Source of the DNA: Lactarius indigo
Taxonomy: Eukaryota; Basidiomycota; Agaricomycetes; Russulales; Russulaceae
DNA: 64,000 bases
NCBI GenBank assembly: GCA_025766275.1
Contig: JAFKAC010000039.1
Coordinates: forward strand, 310,001 to 374,000
Direction of reading: 5' to 3'
Shown: in pieces, positions 22,646-33,673 of the stretch
Position numbering within the stretch: position 1 is the stretch's first letter
Layout: every line of letters starts with the position of its first letter
Translations under genes and position numbers: made by a program
Notes under the pieces: model-generated
The model's database searches: none
What the model was told of the DNA's origin: nothing
The model's input: the letters and a program-made list of their open reading frames with translations, nothing else

Positions 22646-23253
22646 AAAAGCCGCCTTAAGAGCGTTGATTTGCTCTTGTTGGGCTGTGAGCGCCGCCAAT
22701 AACTTTGCCACGTCTGCCTGGGACGTATTGGCTCTGGGCGGTGCGGGAGTGCTTGTTTGGGCGGTGGAAGCCGCCGACTGACTGGAAGAGGGTTGGGAGG
22801 GGGTCTCCTCACTACTGGCCGCAGCTTTCGCTTTGGCGGGTTTCCCCATGAATTTGAGCATGCAGACGGGTGCCCTATGTCCGACTTTCTGACAATGGTG
22901 GCACACGTCGCGTTCATGGTTTCCATCCTTCTTTGAGTGGTCCTTAGAACCACACCCGTAACACTTGCCTTGCATGTGTTTCTGATAGTCTTGCCGAGTC
23001 TTTCCGCCGGATGCGGGCTTGCTCGTGCCGGATCCCTGTTGACGTGATGCGTCAACTTGCATCGCGTCTGGATCGGACGGCTTGCCTGCAGGCAAGATTG
23101 ACTGGCTGGACGAACCGCCCTTCTTTTCCGAGTCCCTCTGTCTCAGTCGCTGATCTAGCGACTGTGAGACCTGCTTGAGGTCGTCGAAGTCGACGTGGGC
23201 CTTGTCCGTCAAGGCTAAGGCATCTTTTACGCGGTCCGAGAGACCGTCGTAGA
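22643..23253 (-). CDS. Gag of element B, C-terminal part (zinc knuckles), split by element C
   Basis: Nucleocapsid end of gag. It has two Cys/His clusters, CYGCGSKDHSKKDGNH-type followed by CHHCQKVGHRAPVC, then a Ser/Thr/Ala/Pro-rich segment and a helical C-terminus rich in Ala and Gln. The N-terminal part lies at 30935-31550. Removing element C and one agcg copy joins the two in the same frame. Confidence 0.85.
22645..22649 (-). promoter_or_regulatory. Possible -1 frameshift site at the gag stop of element B
   Basis: On the minus strand gag ends GCT TTT TAG. A one-base slip back on the T5 run enters the open pol frame. It is not a full X XXY YYZ heptamer, so the mechanism is less certain than in A and C. 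Confidence 0.4.
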
Positions 23254-23257
23254 AGCG

Positions 23258-23714
23258 TGTAACGCCGTCACGACGTTAGCTCGACTTGAGCTTGGACAAG
23301 GCGACTTGACGACTTAGCTAATCACGCACGATGGCGTATGGCACGAAGGCAGGCTCCAGATGCTCGAAGACACTGGTGAATATAGACAGCTTCCTTTGAG
23401 AAGCGAAGCTCGTAGTTCGAAAGAGAAGAGACAAGAAGTGACGATTGAAGAAGACCAAGATGGCGTATCTTGGTCTTCCGCAGCTACCTTAAATACAAGA
23501 AGAGCAGGCTTTCAAGCGCTGCTATGAGTCACCGTATCGTAGCGTCCAACGTATCGCGTAAGTACCGCAATCCTACTACTACTACTACCTGTACTAGGAT
23601 TGAGTCATCCTTCAACGCCTAACTCCTACCGTAAACCCCGAGTCCGTGACTAATATACCTTACAGCCGTAGCCACAACCGGTACAGTAAGGGTTCCGTGC
23701 GGACAACCGTAACA
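23258..23714 (-). repeat. 3' LTR of element C (457 bp)
   Basis: Bordered in minus orientation by the polypurine tract GAAAAGGGGG (23717-23727). It differs from the 5' LTR by one CG/TG transition (near 23600). Confidence 0.95.
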
Positions 23715-23744
23715 TCACCCCCTTTTCAACGTGAGACCCCAGAC

Positions 23745-26700
23745 TCACCGAAAGTCTCGCGCCGTCCACGTAGACTGCTCGTCGCTAATCCTCTCAAAAA
23801 CATTGGCCCGTTCCAACCGGTAGATACAGTCCCTCTTGTCGTCCCTCGCCGACAACCGCATGGCCTGGAGTTGACGAATGCGGGCCGCGAGCCGCTCTTC
23901 TTCGTACGCGGCTGCGCGGTAGCGCGTCACTTCCGCAGTCAGGGACTCATCCCCGATGCGGTTCAGTGCGCGGTCCGTGATCTTGTCAGAGGCGAGGATG
24001 ACTAAGTCCTCGTGGGCGATGAAGGCGCGTCCCGCTGCCGATAGTATTGGATGGGCGTAGAGGGGTTTGCCGTAGAGATGGGGGGAGCCGGGGATGAGTC
24101 CTAGTACAAATGGGTTCGCACCTCCTACGATCTGCACATGACTGGCGTTCCTTTCTACGCCATCGGGTCCGGTGATGGGGAAGTGAATGTAATGGGGCTG
24201 TCGATTCGCCCGGAACCCTTCAGGCGCAAGGACCTGCGCAGGGTCGTCGTCGTGCGTGATGGGGGTGTGAAATGCGACGCCGGGCAGTCGCACACGTCCT
24301 CGAGACATGGCGGTTCCGTCGGTGTGAACGAGCCATGGGGTGATTCGGGGATTAGTAGGGTGGCTGTGCGTTCGAAGGAGGGGGTGTCTGACCGGGTAGT
24401 AATCCTCGTCGTCAGCGTGAGCCTCGTCGTGAGGGAACGTTGCCTGCGCTGCCGCAACTCGCTCAACCTCTTCTGCGCTAAGCGCAGTTGTTCGTCGGCC
24501 CACTCCTTCGCCGTCCTCCGCCAGTCCTCCGCTGCTTCTAACTCCAGTTGGGTCTTCGAGGGGACGGTCGGCAGGGAGAATTCCCCGCGTGCCGATAAGG
24601 TCGTCACCCGGGGGGATGACGGCAATGGGTTCCCGATTGCCGTCGTCGTCTCGGAAGATGTGAGGGATGGCATGCTGCTGCTCGTCGTCGGGCTGGCGAG
24701 TCGGGTCGGGGAACCTCTGTAGGACATTAGCCCATTCTTGAGCGGTGATATGCCCCGGTCGCATGTTTGCAGGTGTGTACGGAGTGAGCTGGACCTGTGG
24801 AACCACGGTTTCTTCGTCGTTTTCGATGAGGTTGGCGGCGTCTTGTGCGACTTGGTCGAGGAGGATCGCCGTGGTGACATGTCTGAGAGGAGAAGTGGGC
24901 ATAGAAGTGCGAGAGGAGCGGAGATGGGAGTGATACTCTCCCTGACCGTCTTCGAACTGGCTTTTAAGATGGCGTATAGTCGCTCGGCCCGTTTGGTACT
25001 CCTCTATCGCGTCTGGGGCAAATACGTCATCCTTATCGACCCACTGATTCTCCGAGTCCGGATACCCCTTCCATTTGATGAGGTATTGGAGTTTCTTGCG
25101 GCGGCCGAAATGCCGTGAGTCCAGAATAGCTTCGACTTCGTATTCTTCCTCTCCTTCCACCAGATCTGGTGGTGGTCGTGGGAAGTTCTCGCCATGCATG
25201 GTCGTGCTTTTGTATGGCGTGAGAAGATCGATGTGAAACACTGGATGGATGCTCCACTGCGTGGGAAGCTCAAGTCGATAGTTATAAGGGGACATCACCT
25301 GAGTCACTTTAAATGGTCCGTGGCGTCGCGCCGCCAGCTTCGCCGTGGGTTGATTAGTTCGTAAGTGTTTCCCCTCTAACCATACCTGGTCGCCGATCCG
25401 ATACCGTGGGGTGTTTTTATGTCAGATCCAGCTGTCTTGTGCCTTTTTGATAAGGGTTTGCGCGAGTTGACGCGCTTCTTTCAGTTGTGTCAGCCTTGTG
25501 ATCACGTTTGGAATAGGGGATGGCTTATCCGTCCAATCAGCCGTCGGGTTGTATCCCATGAGAAGCATGAACGGTGATTGTTTCGTGTGTTCATGGGGCC
25601 AGTTGTTGTGAGCGAATTCTGCTATGGGGAGGTATTCCGCCCAGTTATCTTGACGCTCGTTAGCCCAGAACCGCAGATATTGCTCGAGCCACTGATTGGT
25701 TCGCTCGGACTGCCCGTCCGTGCGTGGATGGTAGGCTGTTGAAATATTTTGTTGGATGCCTAGTATACGGCACACTTCCCGTGTGAATTTGGAGGTGAAT
25801 CGGGGGTCGCGGTCACTGATAATTTTACGCGGTAGTCCGAATCGCTTGAATACGTGATTGACGTACAGAACGGCGGTCTCCTCTGCTGTCACCTCCTCGT
25901 TACATGGGATGAATATGGAGGCCTTGCTGCAGTCGTGGTCCGTAACGGTCAAGATGCTGTCATACGACCGCGAGGTCGGTAATTTGGTGATGAAGTCTAG
26001 GGCAATAGTGTGGAAAGGGGGAGCGTCCGTAGCTGGGGTGATTGGGTGTAATGGGGCGCGAGTGGGTCGAGTGTTGACCTTATTTCGCTGGCAGTCAGCA
26101 CATCCTGTGACGTACTCATATACATCTCGGCGAATGCTTGGCCACCAGTAGTGTCGTTCTACGATTCGTTGTGTCCTGCTTATTCCGGGGTGTCCATGTA
26201 CTGGTAGGTCGTGATGGTCCTGTATGATGGCCCTGTGCGCCGTCATTGGTCCCGTAACCACCAGTCGTCCATCCTTGTACCATTCTCCTTCTATTTTTTT
26301 GAGGCGATGGGCATCAATCCACGTCTTGATTATGGCAGGGTCTTGTCGTCGTCTCGGTTGTTGCATCATGGGATGTATTTCCAGCGCACGCGCGACGTTA
26401 GTGGCTCGTACGAAGACTTCCGGAGGTAGGACAACCACACCTTGGTTATCTTCTTCTCCCTGGTCGTAGTCCGGTCGTCTCGATAACGCATCCGCTCGGC
26501 CATTGTTTTTTCCTTTGATATGATGGATTTCGAAGTCGTATTCCATCAACTCCAATACTTCTCGGGCGACCCTTCGGCTAATCTTTTGCGGCGTCTTCCA
26601 ATACTGCAGGTTTAAATGATCTGAGAATATCTTGATCTTGTGTGGGGATCCTGCGAGTAGGGGGCGCCAGTGTCGGAGAGCCTTTACGATGGCAAGGAGT

Positions 26701-28496
26701 TCTAGGTCGTAAATGTCGTAGTTGCGTTCTGCTTCGCTCAGCGTTGCAGAGTAGTATCCTATTGGGTGCTTGCGCCCGTCACTTTTTCGTTGTAGGAGGA
26801 CTGCACCCACCGCAAACCCGGAGGCGTCGACCTCCAACTCAAATTGTTCTTGTAGGTTGGGGTGTGCCAACACTGGCTCCTCGGTTACAAGACGTTTGAG
26901 GGTTTTGAATGCGTGATCCTCTTCTTCTGTCCATCGCCATTCGGCATCTTTTCTTGTAAGTCGATTTAATGGTCGGGCGTGTGTGGCGAAACCTCGGATG
27001 AATAAGCGGTAAAAGTTACAGAAGCCCAAGAAAGAGCGTACGTCCCTGACTTTAGTTGGTGTCGGCCAGTCCTTGATACCGCGAACTTTTACCGGGTCCA
27101 TGCGAGTTACCCCCTTTTCAAGGATTACCCCCAGGTAATCCATCCGAGGTTGGTGGAAAAGGCACTTCTCAAGTTTGAAGTAAAGATCGTGCTCCTGAGC
27201 GACGCGAAGAACGTCCGTAACCGCCGCGACATGGTCTGCGGAGTCGTGACCCTCACGCGTCGCAATCCCAATATCGTCCATATATACTCGGATGATGGTG
27301 CCGCGGAGTTCGTGTTTCGCGATTGTGTCCCGGTAAATGTGGTTCATCATTGTTTGGAAAGTCGCAGGCGAGTTTGTGAGGCCGAAGAACATGACTGTCG
27401 GCTCGAAGAGGCCGAATTTGGTTTTGAAGGCTGCCTTCTCCTGGTCGCCGTCCCGGATACGAATGTTGTTATATCCCCAACGGATGTCGAGTTTGGTGTA
27501 AATGTGCGCGTTACTGAGGTCGTAGATGAGGTCTTGAATGAGGGGAAGGGGATATTGGTTGCGTATGGTGTGAGAGTTAATCACCCGATAGTCCTGTACC
27601 GGGCGTAGTTTTCCGTCCTTCTTTTTAATGAAGAAAAATGAGGACGCGTACGGGGAAATCGAAGGGCGCAAATATCCTTGCTTAAGTTTTTCGTCCAGAA
27701 ATTCTTTGAGCTTGCCCTCCTCTTCTTGTGTTAATGGGTATATTTTGCAGTCTATAGCTGACGGCGCATTTGGTTTGAAGTCGATGGCATGATCCCATGG
27801 CCTTGGAGGAGGGAAGCGTTGGGACGCTTCTTCGCTGAAGAGCTGTCGGAACGCTTGATAGACCGCCGGTAGTTCTACGGGCGGTTCTTCTTTCTTTGCC
27901 TGGATTGCTAGCTCGGTGGACGTGGTAGCGCGTAGATGTACGCTTTCTTCGTCCAGTTCCTCGGCGATTTCCTCTTTTTGGTCATTAGTGAGGGTGGCGG
28001 CGATGATAGTATGCTGATGGAAACTGTCCTGCGTACTAATCACCACTGGCATAATGTCCTCGTGTATTGCCGCGTCGCGCCAGTTAATAGTTGGTTCATA
28101 GGTGGCCAGCCATGGGTATCCCAGCACAATTTCTTCGGTTCCTAAGTCCGTGACGAGGAACCGCATCGTCCTATGGTATCCTTTGGCGTATACATCGAGA
28201 TCGGTATAGTGAGTGATGGACCCAGCTTTATTTTCCGTCTGGTCGATGTTCCAGATTTTTCGTGGCTGCGCCAGGGGCTGTGTACCAATGCCCATTTTCT
28301 TTATGAATCGTGGGTTCATGAAGTTGTCGGTAGCTCCGGAGTCTACCAGTACTCTTATGTCGGCCATTCGGTAATTCGTGCGTATCGAGACTGGAATTCG
28401 AAGAGAACGAAAGCGTGTCATGATTACAGAATTACAATTTAGAGCCCTCACCCAGGCCGATGGGTTCAGGCGCTCCGAAAACCCTCTCTTCCCCAT
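23745..28496 (-). pseudogene. Pol of element C with one in-frame TGA
   Basis: Starts in the -1 frame at the gag end. Protease (VLVDSGATDNF), RT (IRVYMDDIGIA), RNase H (LEVDASGFAVG), integrase HHCC (HPGISRTQRIVERHYWWP, CADCQRNK), DDE (LDFITKLP, SDRDPRF, QSERTNQW). A TGA at 25424-25422 then interrupts the frame; element A has a lysine codon in this place, and CGA to TGA is the simplest origin. The same frame continues through the integrase C-terminus, chromodomain (YLIKWKGYPDSENQWV) and the conserved extension (VLAPEGF, NPFVLGLIPGSP, AFIAHEDLV, IGDESLTAE) to 23745. Read-through would restore a product like that of A. Classed as pseudogene because of this single lesion. Confidence 0.9.
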
Positions 28497-30464
28497 AAGT
28501 CCTGCAATATCAGGTCTTTTACTTCGTCGGGCGCGTTAGCGACCCCAGTAAGCCACTCTTTGGCTCTTTCTTCGGCGGTTTTGCTAGTTGAGGCGGCCTG
28601 TATTTGGGCCGCCGGGGTTTCTTGTGCGTAGTAGTCCGTCTCCGCTGCGCGGACAGTCGATGACCCGACACTTTGCGGCTGCCATTGCCGGGGCTGTCTG
28701 GGATGGGGGCAATTTCGTGAGAGATGACCCGGTGCGTTACAGTTATAGCATAACACCGTCCTTAGGTCTCGTCGTGACCCCCCTCTTCCTCGTCCCCTTG
28801 CTCCGGGCCCTCCTCTTGGCGGGAAGGGAGGTAGGCCGGTATAAGGCGGTTTGCTATAGTCGATCTCTTCCGATCCTGCCAACCGCGCCTTCGTTCGATC
28901 TGCGGAGGTGTCCATGGCCCAAGGGTTCGCGAGGTTTTGGGGAATGGTCCATCCTGCGTTACCCACTTTCTTCGGCTTGGTGTCTTTATACTCATCCACC
29001 CGAGCTCGGATGTGGATGTAGTTGCGTTGTCGGCGAAGCGTTGCCCGCTTCCATTCGTCAAACGTTTCTGGTTCGTCCAAATCGTACGTTTTCTCGTATA
29101 GCTTTTTTGGTAGTCCCTTGGTGAACAAGTCGATGGTCTGGGGGTCATTGAGTCGGTATCCCGCCTTTCTAGCGGCTTCTTCAAATTCGTTGACGTATTT
29201 GTCGATATCCCCGTCGACCATTTTGAGTCCCTTCCTTAGAAGCGCTTGAGCTTGTTCTCGCTCGAGGGTGTTGACGAACCTTTGGTTGAACCCCTCCGCT
29301 ACTGCATTCCACAGATCCCTTGTATGTTGGTCTATTCCTCGTTGTATTTGACGGTTAAGCCACTTGAGGTACGAGAGCACCCATTCGCTGACGGATACTC
29401 CTTTTATGTAGGATAGGAATAGGAGGCTTCTTCGATAGTCGTTACGCATGACCGAGGTGTCGAGGTTCATTCCCCAGTATACGTGCCATTGTGTGAGGAA
29501 GGAGTCTACTTTAGTGCGGTCTCCATCAAAAATTGTGGGAGGTTCACCGGTCAGTTTCTCGTGTCCGTGTCCTCCTCCTCCTCCTCCCGGTGGTCCTCCG
29601 CCTTCGTTTCCATCTGGTGGCCCCCCGCCTGGTGGGTTATTTGGGAGATCTGGTGGATTGCCTCCTCCTCCGGGGCGTCGAGGAAAATCTCCTCCTGGTG
29701 GCCCTCCCCATCCCGGCGGAGGGTCCAGGGATAGTCCTCGCTGTCGTCCATTCCCCGACGGGGGGTCTCCTTGATCGGGTCCGATAGCCCGAAAGATGGC
29801 TGCGTCATCTGCAGTCATGCGATGCCCGGTCTCTGGGTTAATGGGCATGAGGTTGCGTTGTGATTCTTGTCTAATTGCTTCCGCTGCTTCTCGCGCCGCT
29901 TGCTCCCTGACTTGCATAATTTCTTCGGCCGTCATGGTGGTAGTTGCCATTTCTGCTGCCGGTGATCGTACGTGAATGACCTCTGGTTGGTCTGAAATGT
30001 GGAGAGACTCAGCTTGCTGGATGGTGTATTGCTCGATAGGCCCGACGCTTGCCGGCCGATTTTCTTCACTTTGTTCGTCTTCTTCAGTTTCCTCGCTGAC
30101 TGCCTCTCCAGTAGAGTGTTCTCGTAGTTGGCCGTCAATGGGTCCCCAGTCAGCTCGGGAGTTGAGTTCGCGTGCGTCGATATCGCACTGGTATTGTCTC
30201 CCTGCGGGTCTGATAGCGTCCCAACGGTGGTCTATGGGGTTCCACGTAACTTCTACCCAGCACAGGTGGTCGAAATTGAACTCAACGGGTCTGAACCTTG
30301 TAGGTCCGTTGAACTCTACAAAGTATCCGGTTTCGTCTCCTCGGTCCCTCCACCTGGCTGCTCCTAAGAATCGAGTGGGTACGTTACGGTCTCCTCTTCG
30401 TTCTAGATAATAAGGACGAAAATTCGTCCACTGGTCCCTAGTGTTGACAGTCGCCACAATGAGG
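28466..30464 (-). CDS. Gag of element C (probable non-AUG start)
   Basis: The frame is open from the primer-binding site. No ATG occurs in any frame between the predicted transcript start (30681) and 29950. The upstream codons encode the same N-terminal domain as in element A (TRDQWT, FRPY, ERRGDRNVPTRFLGAA, VTWNPIDHRWD, CDIDARELNSRAD). A near-cognate start around GTG 30457 (context ATT-GTG-GCG) is therefore likely. Next come a Glu-rich linker, a long Gly/Pro-rich stretch, the gag domain (FDGDRTKVDSFLTQWHVYWG onward) and one CCHC knuckle (CYNCNAPGHLSRNC). No lesion was seen. It ends in the overlap with pol. Confidence 0.85.
28478..28484 (-). promoter_or_regulatory. -1 ribosomal frameshift site, gag to pol of element C
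   Basis: Minus-strand GGGTTTT in the context GAG GGT TTT CGG, 10 nt before the gag stop (28468-28466). Position and frame are as in element A. Confidence 0.65.
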
Positions 30465-30475
30465 ATCTTGGTCTT
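30465..30475 (-). other. Primer-binding site of element C (self-priming type)
   Basis: Minus-strand AAGACCAAGAT, two bases from the LTR edge at 30478. It exactly complements ATCTTGGTCTT in the 5' LTR (30681-30671). Confidence 0.6.
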
Positions 30476-30477
30476 AA

Positions 30478-30934
30478 TGTAACGCCGTCACGACGTTAGC
30501 TCGACTTGAGCTTGGACAAGGCGACTTGACGACTTAGCTAATCACGCACGATGGCGTATGGCACGAAGGCAGGCTCCAGATGCTCGAAGACACTGGTGAA
30601 TATAGACAGCTTCCTTTGAGAAGCGAAGCTCGTAGTTCGAAAGAGAAGAGACAAGAAGTGACGATTGAAGAAGACCAAGATGGCGTATCTTGGTCTTCCG
30701 CAGCTACCTTAAATACAAGAAGAGCAGGCTTTCAAGCGCTGCTATGAGTCACCGTATCGTAGCGTCCAACGTATCGCGTAAGTACCGCAATCCTACTACT
30801 ACTACTACCTGTACTAGGATCGAGTCATCCTTCAACGCCTAACTCCTACCGTAAACCCCGAGTCCGTGACTAATATACCTTACAGCCGTAGCCACAACCG
30901 GTACAGTAAGGGTTCCGTGCGGACAACCGTAACA
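30478..30934 (-). repeat. 5' LTR of element C (457 bp)
   Basis: Same ends and length as the copy at 23258-23714. It contains the predicted promoter. Confidence 0.95.
30671..30715 (-). promoter_or_regulatory. Predicted promoter and self-primer of element C
   Basis: Minus-strand TATTTAA (30715-30709) is followed 34 nt downstream by ATCTTGGTCTT (30681-30671). A palindrome (AAGACCAAGAT...ATCTTGGTCTT) spans the inferred start, as in A and X. Confidence 0.55.
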
Positions 30935-31815
30935 AGCGGGTGCGGAGGTCTGCTTTTGACCATCCAGTCTGTCCAGAGTATTGTTCGAACACGGATCGGT
31001 ACTCTGCAACCGATCCGCGGCCCTGCTTTGTCTTCTTCAGCTGCTCCCTCGCTGTCTCTGTAGTGTCGAGGGGCGAGAACCGTCGGTTAAACTCTTTGAC
31101 GAATTCGTCCCAAGAGCTACCGAACGGAATATTGTTTGACTGAAGTTGTTCGAGGTAAGGGAGAGCCCATGACTTGGCTTCCCCTTCCATAAGGTTAAGA
31201 ACCGCCATAATCCAGTGGTCTTCTGCCCGGAAGTACATGCCCTGGGCTGGGTCCCAGGTGTTCATAGTGTCCTGCTGTGAGCCTGCCCAATTGTGGAAGG
31301 CTGCAAGGAAGTGACGGGCATCTGTAGAGTTGCCTTTCCCATCCCATGCTTTGGGACGGGCCACTACTTCCTTGTGCTTAGGGCTGGGCTTGGCCGCGGT
31401 TGCTGAAACCTGTGCGGTCAAGTCCGTGACTTTTTGTGTGAGTATGCCGACTACTTGGCCCAAATCGCTTATGAGGCGCAAGCAGTCGTTAAGAGTTGGG
31501 GGCGGAGCAGGAGCTGTGGGTGTAGGTGGAGCGGCGGCGGCGGCGGACATCTTATCTAACTCGTCTTGTCTCTTTCTTTCCTCGTACTTTTTAATTGACT
31601 CCCGTCTGTCTTCGATGAGGCGAAGCTGTTCGTCTTCGTCGAAGTCGTCCCAGTTGTCAAAGTTCTTGATCCACTCTTTTTCTTCTTTAGAGAGGATCGT
31701 TCTGTACTTGGACGTTACTCCTGTGGGATACTGAGCTTGAGCTTGCGCTGCTCTCTGTTTCCCTTTGGGAGCTATCGTGAGACTGGACGGATGGGGGAGG
31801 AGAAAGTTCGGGGAC
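30935..31815 (-). CDS. Gag of element B, N-terminal and central part, split by element C
   Basis: The open frame runs from about 31815 down to the C insertion, with an ATG at 31550. After the ATG: Ala/Pro-rich start, coiled segment (DCLRLISDLGQVVGILTQKV), then a retrotransposon gag domain (KAWDGKGNSTDARHFLAAFH, WALPYLEQLQ, FVKEFNRRFSPLD). Before the ATG the frame encodes an acidic helical segment (EEKEWIKNFDNWDDFDEDEQ) that also looks coding, so the true start is likely further upstream, in the frame of 31687-32241. The two frames overlap and are offset by one base: either a small indel or a spliced join. Confidence 0.75.
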
Positions 31816-32241
31816 TAGTGCTGCCGCAAAGGCGATCAGCTGAGGGACGGTGAAAGGGGTGCCTGCAACAAGGCCGAAAGCTCCGTGAAGTTCGAGAAGG
31901 GCGAAGCGAAAATTTCTATCGTAATAGATGGCGCGGACGTATGCTTCCGCGTCGTTCTGTGGTTCGCCTTCTAAAGAAAACCTGTAGTGGACTTCTTCAC
32001 CAGCAAAGAATTCTTGCTGATAAACTACAGGGGGTGCTTGGGGGTCGTCAACGAGTGTCTCGTTGGAGGAGGAGTGCGCCGAGTGGTAGGAATGCTCCGA
32101 AGCTGCTGTCGGAGTTGGAGATGCAAATCGGGGTGAAGGGATTGGATCGGTGGACGATCGATCTGCTCCCTGTACGTGTAGCGATGCCGAAGCAGAGGCT
32201 AAATTTGGAGTGAAATAAGAACGTGGGGGTGACGGGGGCAC
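31687..32241 (-). CDS. Putative upstream part of gag of element B
   Basis: A 184-codon open frame starting with ATG at 32241, rich in Ser/Pro. It has a better-ordered middle (QEFFAGEEVHYRFSLEGEP, then AEAYVRAIYYDRNFRFALLE). It lies directly upstream of gag and is offset by one base from it. Could be the gag N-terminus (with an indel or intron) or a separate small ORF. Its composition in the middle argues that it is translated. Confidence 0.5.
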   Translation of the reverse strand: MPPSPPRSYFTPNLASASASLHVQGADRSSTDPIPSPRFASPTPTAASEHSYHSAHSSSNETLVDDPQAPPVVYQQEFFAGEEVHYRFSLEGEPQNDAEAYVRAIYYDRNFRFALLELHGAFGLVAGTPFTVPQLIAFAAALVPELSPPPSVQSHDSSQRETESSASSSSVSHRSNVQVQNDPL

Positions 32242-32893
32242 TGGGACAGGGAGAACTGTTTCCTGTCTCCTCCTGAAGATACGTCGAAGACGCTGACGGA
32301 CGTTCGCAAATATGCGAGGCAGTTTGATAGAAGGAAGGTGGTAATATGTGACGACGTGTTACGACGACCGCGAAACGCTAAGTCGAAGGTGATTGGAGAG
32401 TCCGATCAAGCAAGACCAATACACAGTGGTGTTTCACACTGCGCGAGGCTGCGGTGATAACGGAACACTCAGGAATGGGGTAATGAGATGTGTAGAGCCA
32501 CAAGGCTGTCTGCCTCAGTCTTCTCGACCTGTTGGCTGCCTCTCACGCCGAAGCGCTCTCAAACTTTTCTGTTTACTTCGCGTACAGCTGTCGCAGGCTA
32601 GGCCTGGCAGGCTTCTCTTCCACTTGCAGCTTATCTGGCGTGGTGACCAGTTCTGCAAGCAGTACCCAGGAACTTTACTGATGACCAGATAAAGTCCTAT
32701 AGGCAAGCACAATCTATGCCGATTTTACGGACACTAGAGTTGTACCAAGATAGCGCAGATTCTGCGTACGAAGGTCCACAGGCAAAGAGTGAGGTGGATA
32801 ACACAAGGGACTTGTGGTCGTCAACCACCTAGAAAGGAAAGTAGAAAACGCCGGTAAGAATGAAGGGGCGTGTGAAGGAAGAACTTGTCCTAA
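32242..32893 (-). other. 5' leader of element B
   Basis: About 650 bases lie between the 5' LTR and the first long frame. A short minus-strand ORF (32712-32515) contains CDSCTRSKQKS, reminiscent of a Cys-cluster in other fungal gag leaders, but too short to call. The primer-binding site sits at its start. Confidence 0.4.
32882..32891 (-). other. Primer-binding site of element B (self-priming type)
   Basis: Minus-strand AGGACAAGTT, two bases from the LTR edge at 32894. It complements AACTTGTCCT in the 5' LTR (33167-33158). The sequence is unrelated to the A/C site, but the geometry is the same. Confidence 0.6.
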
Positions 32894-33668
32894 TGTAGCG
32901 GTATGACTTATCGTGTACAACTAGACCAAGGTGAAGGTAAGTGAACTGAACTGGTATACACCCAAGCCTAGCGCGGAGACAAGTCACACGCCGAACGTAC
33001 AGTCACAACGGAGGGTATGCATACTTGAGGTCTTTATACAAGACCAAAGGCAAGGTGATCACGCTGTGGCACACTGAGTGGAGAACCAAGAGGACAAGTT
33101 AACATTGGAGAGGTAAGGGAAGTACAAAGGAGATACGCACCTGAGTGGAGAACCAAGAGGACAAGTTGGTTCCACTCAGGACGCTACATGAGGGTTTATA
33201 TACTATGCTGCGGCTGAGTTCGAATTACTACGGAACCTTGTTACTAAAGGTACATGTAATAGTAATGAGTCAGACGCTGACGCGTCGTGTCTATTAATAG
33301 CGCTATCTTATTGTGCTGACTGATGCACAGTCATTAACGCTGACAGAACAATGACGTGTCCTTATCTATGAGTCACAACCCTATGACAACGTAGTCTAGA
33401 ACTATCTAGAATGTTCCCTGCTTATCGTCCAATGAGAAACTACTGTACTAATGAGGAAATGCCCTAAAGAGGTAACATCCAATAAGGAAGTTACTATCTC
33501 AGGGTCACGTGCTTGTGGGTGCACATGTTGGCATCACGTGACTAACCATCTTATCATATCTAATGATAAGGATTTGGATGTTTGAACACAACGTTGGAGT
33601 CTCATATCTTTACCGAATAAATCCGTAAAAATACAGAAAAATAAGGCAAAAATAGAGCGTCCGTGACA
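32894..33668 (-). repeat. 5' LTR of element B (775 bp)
   Basis: Four differences from the 17972 copy were found, three of them CpG transitions. It contains a perfect 27-bp direct repeat (33074-33100 and 33141-33167), each copy holding the self-primer complement. Confidence 0.95.
33158..33202 (-). promoter_or_regulatory. Predicted promoter and self-primer of element B
   Basis: Minus-strand TATATAAA (33202-33195) is followed about 35 nt downstream by AACTTGTCCT (33167-33158). Flanking CCTGAGTGG/CCACTCAGG arms could form a hairpin around the inferred start. Confidence 0.55.
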
Positions 33669-33673
33669 CCCAT

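Larger units (their letters stand above)
23258..30934 (-). mobile_element. Ty3/Gypsy chromovirus, element C (innermost insert)
   Basis: Two 457-bp LTRs (TGTAACG...CGTAACA on the plus strand) differ at a single site. A 4-bp duplication agcg (23254-23257 and 30935-30938) flanks it. All coding is on the minus strand. It is a divergent relative of element A: gag and pol align along their whole length. It is complete apart from one in-frame stop in pol. Confidence 0.95.
17972..33668 (-). mobile_element. Ty3/Gypsy chromovirus, element B (nested in A, contains C)
   Basis: Two 775-bp LTRs (TGTAGCGG...GTGACA on the plus strand) differ at four sites and are flanked by cccat at 17967-17971 and 33669-33673. 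Coding is on the minus strand, so 32894-33668 is the 5' LTR. Own sequence is 17972-23257 and 30939-33668. Confidence 0.95.

Noticed and set aside
24138..24722. 194-codon plus-strand ORF and similar plus-strand ORFs opposite element C and element B
   Set aside because: They are antisense shadows of the well-supported minus-strand gag and pol genes.
32515..32712. Short minus-strand ORF with CDSCTRSKQKS
   Set aside because: It recalls a Cys cluster, but the ligand set is incomplete and the frame is short. Kept only as a remark on the B leader.
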